64,000 bases of DNA from Poindextera sp035295705 (GTDB lineage: Bacteria > Pseudomonadota > Alphaproteobacteria > Caulobacterales > Caulobacteraceae): positions 38,401 to 102,400 of the forward strand of contig DATGIN010000015.1 in NCBI GenBank assembly GCA_035295705.1, given 5' to 3'. Positions 16,119-24,583 of the stretch are shown here, piece after piece. The notes beneath the pieces are model-generated. The model saw only the letters and a list, made by a program, of their open reading frames with translations. It did no database searches and was not told the origin of the DNA. Both the position numbers and the translations under genes were made by a program. Numbering within the stretch: the stretch's first letter is position 1; each line of letters begins with the position of its first letter.

Positions 16119-16994
16119 ATGCCCTGCATCGAAGCCAAAGGCCTCCGCAAGGCGTACGGGCCAACCGTCGCGCTGGACCGCGTCGACCTGACGGTCGAGA
16201 CGGGCCGCATCCTCGGCCTCATCGGCCCGAACGGGGCCGGAAAGACGACGGCGCTGAACGCCATCCTCGGCCTCATCCCCTACGAGGGGAGCCTGAAGGT
16301 GCTCGGCCTCGATCCCTGGCGCCAACGGGACGCCCTGATGCGCGAGGTCTGCTTTATCGCCGACGTCGCGGTCCTGCCGCGCTGGGTCAAGGTCAGTCAG
16401 GCGATCGACTACGTCGCCGGCGTGCACCCGCGATTCGATCGCGCCAAGGCCGAAGCCTTCCTCGCCAAGACCCAGATCCGGCGCGCGAGCCGCGTGCGGG
16501 AGCTCTCGAAGGGCATGGTGACCCAGCTGCATCTGGCGCTGGTGATGGCGATCGACGCCAAGCTTCTTGTGCTCGACGAGCCGACGCTCGGCCTCGACAT
16601 CCTCTATCGCAAGTCGTTCTACGACACGCTGCTGAACGACTACTTCGACCACACCCGCACCATCGTGGTGACGACGCACCAGGTCGAGGAGGTCCAGCAC
16701 ATCCTGACCGACCTGATGTTCATAAGCCGCGGGCGGATCGTGCTCGACACCAGCATGGAGGCGTTCGAGGAGCGCTACGCCGAGGTCATGGTCCTGCCCG
16801 ACCAGGCCGACGCCGCCCGGGCGCTGAAGCCGATCCAGGAGCGGCAGGTGTTCGGCCGCTCGATCTTCCTCTTCGACTCGGCCGATCGCGCCAAGCTGGC
16901 CGCTTTCGGCGAAGTGCGCACCCCCAACATCGCCGACCTCTTCGTCGCCATCATCGGCGACGACCAGCCCGAAGCGCAAAGAGCCGCAGCATGA
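16119..16994 (+). CDS. ABC transporter ATP-binding protein (YtrB-like)
   Basis: ABC ATPase, 291 aa. Walker A GPNGAGKTT at 36-44, a signature loop in the degenerate form LSKGM, Walker B LLVLDEPT with D153/E154, and the H-loop in TTHQVEEV. After about residue 220 there is a C-terminal extension of some 70 residues, as in bacitracin/YtrB-type drug-efflux ATPases. It is the middle gene of the GntR-ATPase-permease operon and overlaps the permease start by 4 bp (ATGA). It powers transport by the ABC-2 permease encoded next; direction (export) is inferred from family and permease type. Confidence 0.9.
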   Translation: MPCIEAKGLRKAYGPTVALDRVDLTVETGRILGLIGPNGAGKTTALNAILGLIPYEGSLKVLGLDPWRQRDALMREVCFIADVAVLPRWVKVSQAIDYVAGVHPRFDRAKAEAFLAKTQIRRASRVRELSKGMVTQLHLALVMAIDAKLLVLDEPTLGLDILYRKSFYDTLLNDYFDHTRTIVVTTHQVEEVQHILTDLMFISRGRIVLDTSMEAFEERYAEVMVLPDQADAARALKPIQERQVFGRSIFLFDSADRAKLAAFGEVRTPNIADLFVAIIGDDQPEAQRAAA

Positions 16995-17926
16995 GCACGA
17001 CAACCCCCGACCAAGCCCTCGAGCCGGCGGCCGCGGCGACCGCGCCGCCCCTGCGGACGCGCACCTTCTACTGGTCCCTGCGCCGCGAGCTTTGGGAGAA
17101 CCGTTCCATCTATCTCGCGCCGCTGATCACCTCAGGCGTCGTCCTGCTCGGCCTCCTGATCGGCGTGGTCAACGTGCCGCGCCACGTCGTTGTCGAGGGA
17201 ACGATGGCCATCGACAGCAGCCAGCGAGCGATGGCGGTGCAGATCCCGTTCGATGCCGCGGCCGCGGTCATTCTCGTCGCCGCGATGGTGACCGGCTTTT
17301 TCTATTGCCTGGGCGCGCTCTACGGCGAACGTCGCGACCGCACGATCCTGTTCTGGAAGTCGCTGCCGGTATCCGACCTTACGACGGTCGCCGCCAAGGC
17401 GACGGTGCCGATGGTCGTGCTTCCGATCGCAACCTATCTCGTCATCATCGCAACGCATCTGGTCCTCTTGGCCGCCAGCGTGCCGATCATGGCGGCCAAC
17501 GGCTTCCCAGCCTTCCTGTTCTGGCAGGAGCTTCCGCTGCTTCGCACCTGGGGCGTGCTCGCGCTGGTGCTGGCCTGTCTGTCGCTCTGGTATGCGCCGA
17601 TCTGGGGTTGGGCGTTCGTGATCTCCGGCTGGGCCAAACGTGTGACGTTCCTTTGGGCGGTCGGGCCGCCGCTCGGTCTCGTGGTGTTCGAGGCGCTCGC
17701 GTTCCACACCCACCACGTGAACGACATCCTGCACGACCGGATCGCCGGCGGCCTCGACCACCTGTTCGCGACCAAGCTCGACGTCCGCGGACGCGTGACC
17801 GCCAACCTCGACCAGCTCGATGTCGGACGCTTCTTTTCGACGCCGGGCCTCTGGATAGGCCTGATCGTGGCCGCCGCCTTTTTCGCCATCGTTGTCTGGC
17901 AGCGCCGCTATCGCGCGCCGTTCTGA
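16991..17926 (+). CDS. ABC-2 type transporter permease
   Basis: Integral membrane protein, 311 aa. After a cytoplasmic N-terminus of about 40 residues it has roughly six hydrophobic segments (starting at YLAPLITSGVVLLGLLIG and ending with LWIGLIVAAAFFAIVVW). A soluble loop of some 50 residues with LDHLFATKLDVRGR lies before the last segment, and an ALYGERRDRTILFWKSLPVS segment, typical of ABC-2 permeases, follows the second. The start overlaps the ATPase stop (ATGA). With the ATPase it should form an exporter for an unidentified compound, under the GntR repressor. Confidence 0.87.
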   Translation: MSTTTPDQALEPAAAATAPPLRTRTFYWSLRRELWENRSIYLAPLITSGVVLLGLLIGVVNVPRHVVVEGTMAIDSSQRAMAVQIPFDAAAAVILVAAMVTGFFYCLGALYGERRDRTILFWKSLPVSDLTTVAAKATVPMVVLPIATYLVIIATHLVLLAASVPIMAANGFPAFLFWQELPLLRTWGVLALVLACLSLWYAPIWGWAFVISGWAKRVTFLWAVGPPLGLVVFEALAFHTHHVNDILHDRIAGGLDHLFATKLDVRGRVTANLDQLDVGRFFSTPGLWIGLIVAAAFFAIVVWQRRYRAPF

Positions 17927-17992
17927 CCCAACCACGTCCAAGGGAACGCCGACAAACCTCCGCATCCCACCGGACGCAGCCCAAGCGACGGC

Positions 17993-18220
17993 ATGACTCC
18001 AATGACCCTCGTCTCCCCCCAGATCAAGACCCTGGCCGGCGCCGCGCTCTACGCGCTTGCGGCCACGACGGGCGGATTTGCGGCCACGCTGACCGCCGTG
18101 AACACCATCCTGACCCGCGAGCCCTCGGCTGTGGTCAGGGCGGCCGAGGACGTCTGGTTCAACGTCGAAGCGAGCGCCGTGGTCTACGTGCAGGATCTCG
18201 AGAACCGGCTGCTGCCGTAG
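17993..18220 (+). CDS. Small hypothetical protein with N-terminal hydrophobic segment (75 aa)
   Basis: Unrecognised small protein. Residues about 12-35 (TLAGAALYALAATTGGFAA) are hydrophobic and small-residue-rich, so it is a candidate single-span membrane protein or exported peptide; the C-terminal half is charged (VVRAAEDVWF). Two ATG codons (17993, 18002) are possible and neither has a strong ribosome site. It lies 66 bp after the ABC permease and could be the last gene of that operon, or independent. Codon use looks like its neighbours. Confidence 0.5.
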   Translation: MTPMTLVSPQIKTLAGAALYALAATTGGFAATLTAVNTILTREPSAVVRAAEDVWFNVEASAVVYVQDLENRLLP

Positions 18221-18233
18221 GCTGCCGCGGCTC

Positions 18234-18239
18234 TATAAG
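18234..18239 (+). promoter_or_regulatory. Putative -10 element for a leaderless DOMON-like transcript
   Basis: TATAAG sits so that initiation seven bases downstream would fall on the ATG at 18246. Leaderless messages are common in this bacterial group. No good -35 hexamer is seen, so this is tentative. Confidence 0.35.
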
Positions 18240-18245
18240 GCGCGC

Positions 18246-18791
18246 ATGCCGCGCCCCCTCATCCTCCACCCTGCGTCGCGCTCAGGCGCCGACATCGCCA
18301 TCGAGGCCGACGCCTGTCGCCCACACGCGGATCGGCTCGACCTCACCTACGTCGTGAGCGGCCAGGTCAGCGCCCTGTTCGCGCCCGCATCCGACGCCCA
18401 GCTGCGCACCGACGGCCTCTGGAAGCGCACCTGCTTCGAGGCCTTCCTGCAGCCGGCGCCGGGCGAAGCCTACATCGAGTTCAACCTTGCGCCGTCCGGC
18501 CACTGGGCGACTTACCGTTTCGACCGCTACCGCCAGGGCATGCGCGACGCCGCCGACGTGACGCCTGGGCCAATTGCGGTGCTGACCGGGCCTGACCGCC
18601 TCGAACTCACCGTATCGGTCGAGCTGCCCGCGAGCGAGGCGGCCGCCCGGCTGTGGCGACTGGGGCTGACCGCGGTGATCGAGGAGCTGGGCGGCCGCGT
18701 GTCGTACTGGGCCCTCGCCCACCCCTCGCCGCAGCCGGACTTCCACAACGCCGCGTCGTTCGTGGCGGCATTGTCGCAAGGGGTTAGCTGA
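18246..18791 (+). CDS. DOMON-like domain protein
   Basis: 181-aa protein resembling the DOMON-like family found beside peptidoglycan-turnover genes. It has alternating beta-strand character, with WKRTCFEAFLQP, YIEFNLAPSGHWATYRFD and WRLGLTAVIEELGG as recognisable stretches, and ends with SYWALAHPSPQPDFHNA. DOMON folds usually bind haem or sugars, but no activity is established here. No signal peptide, so cytoplasmic unless exported with help. The NamZ-type gene follows on the same strand after 61 bp, suggesting shared function in muropeptide recycling. Confidence 0.72.
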   Translation: MPRPLILHPASRSGADIAIEADACRPHADRLDLTYVVSGQVSALFAPASDAQLRTDGLWKRTCFEAFLQPAPGEAYIEFNLAPSGHWATYRFDRYRQGMRDAADVTPGPIAVLTGPDRLELTVSVELPASEAAARLWRLGLTAVIEELGGRVSYWALAHPSPQPDFHNAASFVAALSQGVS

Positions 18792-18852
18792 GCGCGACCG
18801 CGCTCGGTAGAAGCAGCCTCTTCGACGACGTGAGTCGGGGGACGGGAAGCGG

Positions 18853-20058
18853 ATGGTCAACTTCGGCATCGATCGCCTCATCGAAGAGCCGCGCCTGCGC
18901 GAACCCCTCAAGGGCCGACGCGTAGCGCTGCTGGCGCACCCGGCCTCTGTCACCGCCGACCTCACGCACGCGCTGGACGCCTTGGCCGCCTGTCCCGAGA
19001 TCCGCCTTTCCGCCGCGTTCGGGCCGCAGCACGGGCTGCGTGGCGACAAGCAGGACAACATGGTCGAGACGGCGGACTTCCAGGATCCGCTTCACCACAT
19101 TCCGGTCTTCAGCCTTTACGGCGAGGTGCGCGCCCCTACCGAGGCGATGATGCAGACGTTCGACGTCATCCTGGTCGACCTGCAGGATCTGGGCTGCCGC
19201 ATCTACACCTTCATCACCACGCTCCGGTACGTGCTGGAGGCGGCCGCCCGGCACGGCAAGGCGGTCTGGGTGCTCGATCGTCCCAATCCGGTGGGCCGGC
19301 CGATCGAGGGCCTCAGCCTGCGGCCCGGGCAGGAGAGCTTCGTCGGCGCGGGCCCGCTTCCGATGCGCCACGGGCTGACGCTCGCCGAGCTGGGCGGCTG
19401 GTTCGTGAAGACGCTGGGGCTCGATGTCGACTACCGGCCGATCCCGATGGCGGAGTGGCGGCCCGAGGCCGCACCCGGCTTCGGCTGGTCGCTTGGCGAG
19501 CGACCGTGGATCAACCCCAGCCCCAACGCGCCGAACCTCTTCATGGCCCGCGCCTACGCTGGAACGGTGATGCTGGAAGGGGCGACTCTCTCCGAAGGGC
19601 GCGGCACCACCCGGCCGCTCGAGATGTTCGGCGCTCCGGACATGGACGCGCGCGCGGTCATCGCGAAGATGCAGGCGCTGGCGCCCGAGTGGATCGAGGG
19701 ATGCGCGCTCCGCGACTGCTGGTTCGAGCCCACCTTCCACAAGCACGTCGGCCAGCTGTGCAACGGCGTGCAGATCGTCACCGAAGGCCCAGCCTACGAC
19801 CATGCGACGTTCCGGCCCTGGCGGCTGATGGCGTTGGCGTTCAAGGCCGTCCGCGCGCTCGCGCCCGACTATCCGCTTTGGCGCGACTTTGCCTACGAGT
19901 ACGTCACCGATCGCCTGGCCATCGACGTGATCAACGGCGGTCCTGCGCTGCGCGAATGGGTGGATGACGCATCGGCGTCGCCGGGCGACCTCGACGCCAT
20001 GGCGCGCGCGGACGAGCAGTCATGGGCCGAGGAGCGGCGTCCGTTCTTGCTCTACTGA
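18853..20058 (+). CDS. DUF1343 / NamZ-type exo-beta-N-acetylmuramidase
   Basis: DUF1343 protein, 401 aa. Family landmarks are AFGPQHGLRGDKQDNM, PVFSLYGE, DLQDLGCRIYTF, LDRPNPVGR and the late SPNAPNLFMARAY and LSEGRGTTRP. This is the NamZ family, where exo-lytic release of N-acetylmuramic acid from peptidoglycan fragments has been shown in Bacillus. There is no obvious N-terminal signal peptide, so the protein here may act in the cytoplasm on recycled fragments rather than outside. It follows a DOMON-like gene, a pairing I infer to be functional. Confidence 0.85.
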   Translation: MVNFGIDRLIEEPRLREPLKGRRVALLAHPASVTADLTHALDALAACPEIRLSAAFGPQHGLRGDKQDNMVETADFQDPLHHIPVFSLYGEVRAPTEAMMQTFDVILVDLQDLGCRIYTFITTLRYVLEAAARHGKAVWVLDRPNPVGRPIEGLSLRPGQESFVGAGPLPMRHGLTLAELGGWFVKTLGLDVDYRPIPMAEWRPEAAPGFGWSLGERPWINPSPNAPNLFMARAYAGTVMLEGATLSEGRGTTRPLEMFGAPDMDARAVIAKMQALAPEWIEGCALRDCWFEPTFHKHVGQLCNGVQIVTEGPAYDHATFRPWRLMALAFKAVRALAPDYPLWRDFAYEYVTDRLAIDVINGGPALREWVDDASASPGDLDAMARADEQSWAEERRPFLLY

Positions 20059-20075
20059 GTTTCGGCCGACGCCGC

Positions 20076-20312
20076 TTAGTGGACGCCGCCGTTGCGCTCC
20101 CACGCGCCGCCGCGCTTGACCCAGACCTCCCGAAGGTGCGGTTGGTCGGTCTGAATCTCCATAAGCTCCGCGTTCGGATAGTTGCGGTCCACGCTCGCGA
20201 ACACGGCGCTCCGGGCCAGGCCGAAGTCCACAGACGCCTGGAAGTCGGGATAGGCGAACTCCATCTGCCGTTGGCCCGGCCTCTCGGTGAACAGAGTGCA
20301 GGTCATCCTCAT
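20076..20312 (-). CDS. Hypothetical protein (78 aa)
   Basis: Unrecognised small protein. ATG 20312 has GAGG at 7-nt spacing, which supports it; ATG 20306 is an alternative. It contains MEFAYPDFQASVDFG and SVDRNYPNAELMEI with no membrane segment or Cys pair, and looks like a small cytoplasmic alpha/beta protein. It is convergent with the NamZ-type gene, 18 bp from its stop. The 20328-20433 gap beyond it holds a small hairpin (CCTGAC-gcc-GTCAGG, 20352-20366) and no gene. Confidence 0.5.
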   Translation of the reverse strand: MRMTCTLFTERPGQRQMEFAYPDFQASVDFGLARSAVFASVDRNYPNAELMEIQTDQPHLREVWVKRGGAWERNGGVH

Positions 20313-20433
20313 TTCGCGGCCTCGCAAACGTAGCCCCGCCGGCGCCCCCTACCTGACGCCGTCAGGGTGAAACGCATTTCGGCCAAGCTTGGTTCCAGGA
20401 CGCGCGACCTGAGGCGCAACCTTCGGCGCCCGA

Positions 20434-20898
20434 CTAGAGATCCTGGCGGTAGACGATGAAGCCGGAGTTCTGCGCCACCTGGTTATACAGGCGCCGCGCG
20501 GTCGCGTTGGTTTCCTGCGTCTGCCAGTAGACCCGGCTCGAGCCGGCGGCGCGGGCGCGCGCGTACACCGCTTCGATGAGCCCGCGGCCGACGCCCTGGC
20601 CGCGCACGTCGGCGGCGGTGAAGAGATCCTGGAGGTAACAGATGGGGCCCGGCATCACCGTGTTCCGGTGGTAGAGGAAGTGCACGAAACCGACCAGGCG
20701 TCGGTCCTCCGCCTCGGCCACCAGCGCGTGCATCGGCTCGTAGGCGTCGAAGAAGCGCCCCCAGGTCATGCGCGTCATCGTCTCGGAGACGGCGGTCGGG
20801 CCGGAGCGCTCGTAGAAGGCGTTGTAGCCGTCCCAGAGGGGCCGCCAGCCGTCGTAGTCGTCGGCCCGCGCGTCGCGAACGGTGAAAGCCGTGCTCAC
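20434..20898 (-). CDS. GNAT family N-acetyltransferase
   Basis: GCN5-type acetyltransferase, 154 aa. The acetyl-CoA pyrophosphate loop is DVRGQGVGRGLIEAVYARA and the C-terminal motif is QTQETNATARRLYNQVA. The start is taken as GTG 20898, which overlaps the TGA of the upstream PLP enzyme (GTGA). A longer in-frame reading exists over that enzyme but is an overlap artefact. Coupling to a Cys/Met-metabolism enzyme suggests an amino-acid or small-amine substrate, but this is inference. Confidence 0.82.
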   Translation of the reverse strand: MSTAFTVRDARADDYDGWRPLWDGYNAFYERSGPTAVSETMTRMTWGRFFDAYEPMHALVAEAEDRRLVGFVHFLYHRNTVMPGPICYLQDLFTAADVRGQGVGRGLIEAVYARARAAGSSRVYWQTQETNATARRLYNQVAQNSGFIVYRQDL

Positions 20899-22073
20899 AG
20901 CGCGGCCAAGGCCTGCTCGATGTCGCCCGCGATGACATCGGGGTCCTCGAAGCCGACGCCGAAGCGGATCAGGCCGGGCGGCAAGGCGATCTCGCGCATC
21001 TGCGACTCGGTCATGGTCCCCGCCCACATGGCCGCCGGGTGCACCGCCAGCGACGAGAAGGAGCCGAAGCTGGCCGAGCGGTGCGCCACGCGTAGGTTCG
21101 CGAGCACCGTCTGCGCGGCGGCAAGACCGCCGTCGACCTCGAAGCTCATCAGTCCGCCGAAGCCGGGCGACATCTGGGCGGCGGCGAGCGCATGCTGCGG
21201 GTGCGACCGCAAGCCCGGGTAGTGCACGGCGGCGATCTTCGGGTGACGCTCGAGCCGCTCGGCCAGAACCTGTGCGGTTCTGTTGTGCCGCTCGACGCGC
21301 ATTGCGAGCGTGCGAACGCCGCGGAGCGCCAGCCACGCTGCGAACGGGTCCAGTGTCCCGCCCAGGAGGTGCGCGGTCTGCCAGATCGTCTCGATCAAGG
21401 CCTCTGACCCGGCCAAGACGCCGCCGACCAGATCGGCGTGGCCGCCCAGCGACTTGGTCGCGCTGTGCATCACCAGATCGACGCCCAGCGACAGCGGCCG
21501 CTGGTTGATCGGCGTCGCGATCGTGTTGTCGATGAGGACGACGGCCTGGCTGACCGCCTTCGTCTGGGCGGCGAGCCGGGCGATGTCGCTAACGCCCAAC
21601 AAGGGGTTTGAGGGGCTCTCGAGGACGACAAGGCGCGTCTGCGGCTTGAGCGCCCGAGCGAAGGCGTCGAGGTCGCCCTGAGCGAAGAAGGCGACCTCGA
21701 TCCCGAACCGCGGGGCGATGTTGCGCAGGAAGCCATTCACGCCGGCGTAAAGAGCCGTCTGGCCGACCACGTGGCCGCCCTGGCCCGTCAGGCTCATGAT
21801 CGCGGCGGTCGTCGCCGCCATGCCCGAGGCAAAGCCCAGCGCGGCCTCGGCGCCCTCGAGCCCGGCGACCGCCTCCTCGAACTGCCGCACGGTCGGATTG
21901 CCGTAGCGCGTGTAGAAGCCGGCATGCCTGGGCTGGGTCGCCATGGCGAAGAACTCGTCGGCGTCGGGCGACCAGAAGGTCGAGCTCTGGTAGATCGGCG
22001 GCGCAATCGGCCTGGCCGTGCTCTCAGCGCCCCCGAAGTGGGCGGCGAGCGTGTAGGGATCGAAGTCGTTCAC
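20895..22073 (-). CDS. Cys/Met metabolism PLP-dependent enzyme (cystathionine beta-lyase type)
   Basis: Fold-type I PLP enzyme of the trans-sulfuration family, about 392 aa. The PLP lysine is in HSATKSLGGHADLVGG, and YTRYGNPT, GFASGMAAT, ESPSNPLLG and DNTIATPINQRPL are in family order. The family includes cystathionine gamma-synthase, cystathionine beta- and gamma-lyase and methionine gamma-lyase, and the sequence does not separate them safely. GTG 22073 is preferred (GGAGG lies 12 nt upstream); a TTG at 22082 is only 3 nt from that site. Divergent from the PqaA-like gene; its stop is coupled to the GNAT downstream. Confidence 0.85.
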   Translation of the reverse strand: MNDFDPYTLAAHFGGAESTARPIAPPIYQSSTFWSPDADEFFAMATQPRHAGFYTRYGNPTVRQFEEAVAGLEGAEAALGFASGMAATTAAIMSLTGQGGHVVGQTALYAGVNGFLRNIAPRFGIEVAFFAQGDLDAFARALKPQTRLVVLESPSNPLLGVSDIARLAAQTKAVSQAVVLIDNTIATPINQRPLSLGVDLVMHSATKSLGGHADLVGGVLAGSEALIETIWQTAHLLGGTLDPFAAWLALRGVRTLAMRVERHNRTAQVLAERLERHPKIAAVHYPGLRSHPQHALAAAQMSPGFGGLMSFEVDGGLAAAQTVLANLRVAHRSASFGSFSSLAVHPAAMWAGTMTESQMREIALPPGLIRFGVGFEDPDVIAGDIEQALAAL

Positions 22074-22148
22074 GGGAACCAAGCGCCTCCGTCTGACGAG
22101 CCTTCCCTGGCGCTAGCACCCTGGCGCGAGCGTGGGAACGACGGTTAG

Positions 22149-23579
22149 ATGCGGGACGCGACAAGCGGGACAATCAAAAGGACGCGACCCTTGGACGCCA
22201 AGGTCGAGAAGCCGGCGCGCGGTCTAAAAGGCGCGAAGATCCCGCTCGCCGACTATCTGGCGCGCCCCGAGCCGGCGTTCGGCTGGCGGGTCGCCGGCGC
22301 TTTCGACGGGCCGGGATATTCGTGCGCTGTCCTGCGCCTCACCTCGCAGACCTGGCTAACCGCGGACCGGGTGGATCGCCCGGTTTGGGAGCACTGGCTG
22401 ACCGTCATCGTCCCGGACGAGATCGAGCACGACGCCGCGTTTCTATACATCACCGGCGGCGAGCATGCAGACGCGCCGCCGACCGAGGCGCCTGCCGGTT
22501 TCGGCCGCCTCGCGGTCGAGACCTGCTCGATCGTGGCGCAGCTGAACGACGTGCCGAACCAGCCGCTCACCTTTGCCGAGCGGCCCGGCGAGCCGCTGGT
22601 CGAGGACGCGATCATCGCCCATCAGCAGGTGAAGTTCGCCCGCTCGCGCGACCCGGAAGAGCTGGTCCGCCTGCCGATGGTGAAGAGCGCCGCGGCCGCC
22701 ATGACGGCGGTGCAGGAGTTCATGGCGTCGGATGGCGGCGGGCGCCGCGCCGTCCGGCGCTTCGTCGTCGCCGGCGGCTCCAAGCGCGGCTGGACCACCT
22801 GGCTGATCGGCGCGCTCGATCCGCGCGTCGCGGCCATCATCCCGATCGTGATCAACGTGCTCGATCCCGACGCGGTGACCCGCCACCACTGGCGCGCGAT
22901 GGGCTACTTCTCGCCGGCGATCAAGGACTACGTCGAAGCGGGCATTACCCCGGGGATGATCGGCCATCCGGCCGTCAGGGCCATCCGCCGCATCGAAGAT
23001 CCGCTGTCCTACCAAGGACTGCCCTCGATGCGGATGCCGAAGCTTGTCATCAACGCGGTCGGCGACGAGTTCTTCCCGCCGGACGTTACGCGTTATTCCT
23101 ATGCCAAGCTGCCCGGCGTGAAGCGCCTGCGCATGCTGCCCAACAGCCGCCACTCGACGGCGGGGACCGACATCATCAAGTCGATCAGCGCCTTCTACGA
23201 CGCCGTGCTGAACGGCCGTCGGATGCCGGACTACTCCTGGCGGGTCCGCAAGGACGGCGCGATCGTGGTGCGGACTGACGAGCCGCCGCTCGAGGTCAAC
23301 CTCTGGCGGGGGACCAACCCCGTCGCCCGCGACTTCCGCGTCGACTCGGTCGGCGAAAGCGCCTTTACGGCCACCAGGCTCGAGCGGCAGGCTGACGGAA
23401 CCTGGGTGGGCAAGGTGGAGGCGCCGCCGAGCGGCTTCACGGCCTACTTCGTCGAGCTGGTGCTGCGCGGCGGCGGGCGATACGCCCACAAGTTCACCAC
23501 CGAGGTGCAGGTGATCCCGTACATCCTGCCCTACCGCTGGGAAGACGCCAAACCCATCACCGCGCCGGAGGCCGCATGA
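22149..23579 (+). CDS. PhoPQ-activated pathogenicity-related (PqaA-like) alpha/beta hydrolase
   Basis: PqaA-family protein, 476 aa. It shows the family signature VVAGGSKRGWTTW with a Ser in GxSxxG, a following ALDPRVAAIIPIVINVLD, and VINAVGDEFFPPDVT with a candidate catalytic Asp; RHSTAGTD may carry the His. The C-terminal 110 residues form a beta-rich domain. In other bacteria the family is known mainly from a PhoPQ-dependent Salmonella gene of uncertain biochemical role. No signal peptide at the chosen ATG (22149), although family members are often exported. The last bases overlap the following esterase (ATGA). Confidence 0.8.
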   Translation: MRDATSGTIKRTRPLDAKVEKPARGLKGAKIPLADYLARPEPAFGWRVAGAFDGPGYSCAVLRLTSQTWLTADRVDRPVWEHWLTVIVPDEIEHDAAFLYITGGEHADAPPTEAPAGFGRLAVETCSIVAQLNDVPNQPLTFAERPGEPLVEDAIIAHQQVKFARSRDPEELVRLPMVKSAAAAMTAVQEFMASDGGGRRAVRRFVVAGGSKRGWTTWLIGALDPRVAAIIPIVINVLDPDAVTRHHWRAMGYFSPAIKDYVEAGITPGMIGHPAVRAIRRIEDPLSYQGLPSMRMPKLVINAVGDEFFPPDVTRYSYAKLPGVKRLRMLPNSRHSTAGTDIIKSISAFYDAVLNGRRMPDYSWRVRKDGAIVVRTDEPPLEVNLWRGTNPVARDFRVDSVGESAFTATRLERQADGTWVGKVEAPPSGFTAYFVELVLRGGGRYAHKFTTEVQVIPYILPYRWEDAKPITAPEAA

Positions 23580-24583
23580 GGAAGACCGCCCAGCCGAGCG
23601 GGACCGTGCATCGGATGCTGGTCGAGAGCGAGGTGCTGAAGGGCAACCTTTTCGGCGACCCGAACGTCCGGATCGTCGACGTCTACGTGCCTGCCGGGAG
23701 CGACGGCGCAGGCTTGCCGCTGCTCGTCGACCTCGTCGGCTTCACGGCGGGCGGGCCGGCGCACACCAACTGGAACGGCTTCCGCGAGAACGTGCCCGAG
23801 CGGCTCGACCGGCTGATCGGCGAAGGCGAGACCCCGCCGGTGGTCGTGGCCTTTCCCGATTGCTTCACGCGCGTGGGCGGCAACCAGTACATCAACTCCG
23901 CCGCCACCGGCCGCTGGGCCGATTTCCTGACCACCGAAATGCTGGCCGCGGTCGAGGGCCGCTTCGGCTGCGGCGGCGCCGGCCGTCGCGGCGTGTTCGG
24001 CAAGAGCTCCGGCGGCTACGGCGCCATCGTCCACGCCTTCGACCACGCCGACGTCTGGGCGGCGGCCGCCTGCCATTCCGGCGACATGGCCTTCGAGCTC
24101 TGCTACCTGCCCGACATGCCCGATACGCTGCGCGCGCTCGCTCGCGGCGACGGCGGCATCGAGGCGTGGTGGACCAAGCTCGAGAGCGCCAAGAAGGGAC
24201 CGGAGCAGGCGTTCAAGGCGCTGAACATCCTCGCCATGGCCGCCCATTACGACCCCGACCCCAGTCAGTTCCTGGGCCTGCGCCTGCCCGTCACGGACGA
24301 TACCTGCGAGGTCATCGAGGCGCGCTGGGCGAACTGGCTCAAGCACGACCCGGTGGTGAAGGTCGAGACGCAAGCCCAGGCGCTCAAGGGCCTGAAAGCG
24401 CTCTACATAGACTGCGGGACGAATGACCAGTTCAACCTGGTCTACGGCGCGCGGCGCCTGCATCGGCGGCTTGATGAATTGGGCGTCGCGCACCGCTACG
24501 AGGAATTCGACGACAACCACACCGGCGTCGACTACCGCATGGACGTGAGCCTGCCCTACCTCGCGACCGCGCTCAGCAACTAG
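23576..24583 (+). CDS. Esterase-D/S-formylglutathione-hydrolase-like alpha/beta hydrolase
   Basis: Alpha/beta hydrolase of the putative-esterase family, 335 aa. The nucleophile elbow is GKSSGGYGA, the oxyanion region precedes it (VDLVGFTAGG), DCGTNDQFN carries the probable Asp, and DDNHTGVDY the catalytic His. It is larger than a typical S-formylglutathione hydrolase. Its ATG overlaps the PqaA-like stop, so the two hydrolases are translationally coupled and probably act on related substrates. Its TAG shares CTAG with the convergent M24 gene. Confidence 0.82.
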   Translation: MRKTAQPSGTVHRMLVESEVLKGNLFGDPNVRIVDVYVPAGSDGAGLPLLVDLVGFTAGGPAHTNWNGFRENVPERLDRLIGEGETPPVVVAFPDCFTRVGGNQYINSAATGRWADFLTTEMLAAVEGRFGCGGAGRRGVFGKSSGGYGAIVHAFDHADVWAAAACHSGDMAFELCYLPDMPDTLRALARGDGGIEAWWTKLESAKKGPEQAFKALNILAMAAHYDPDPSQFLGLRLPVTDDTCEVIEARWANWLKHDPVVKVETQAQALKGLKALYIDCGTNDQFNLVYGARRLHRRLDELGVAHRYEEFDDNHTGVDYRMDVSLPYLATALSN

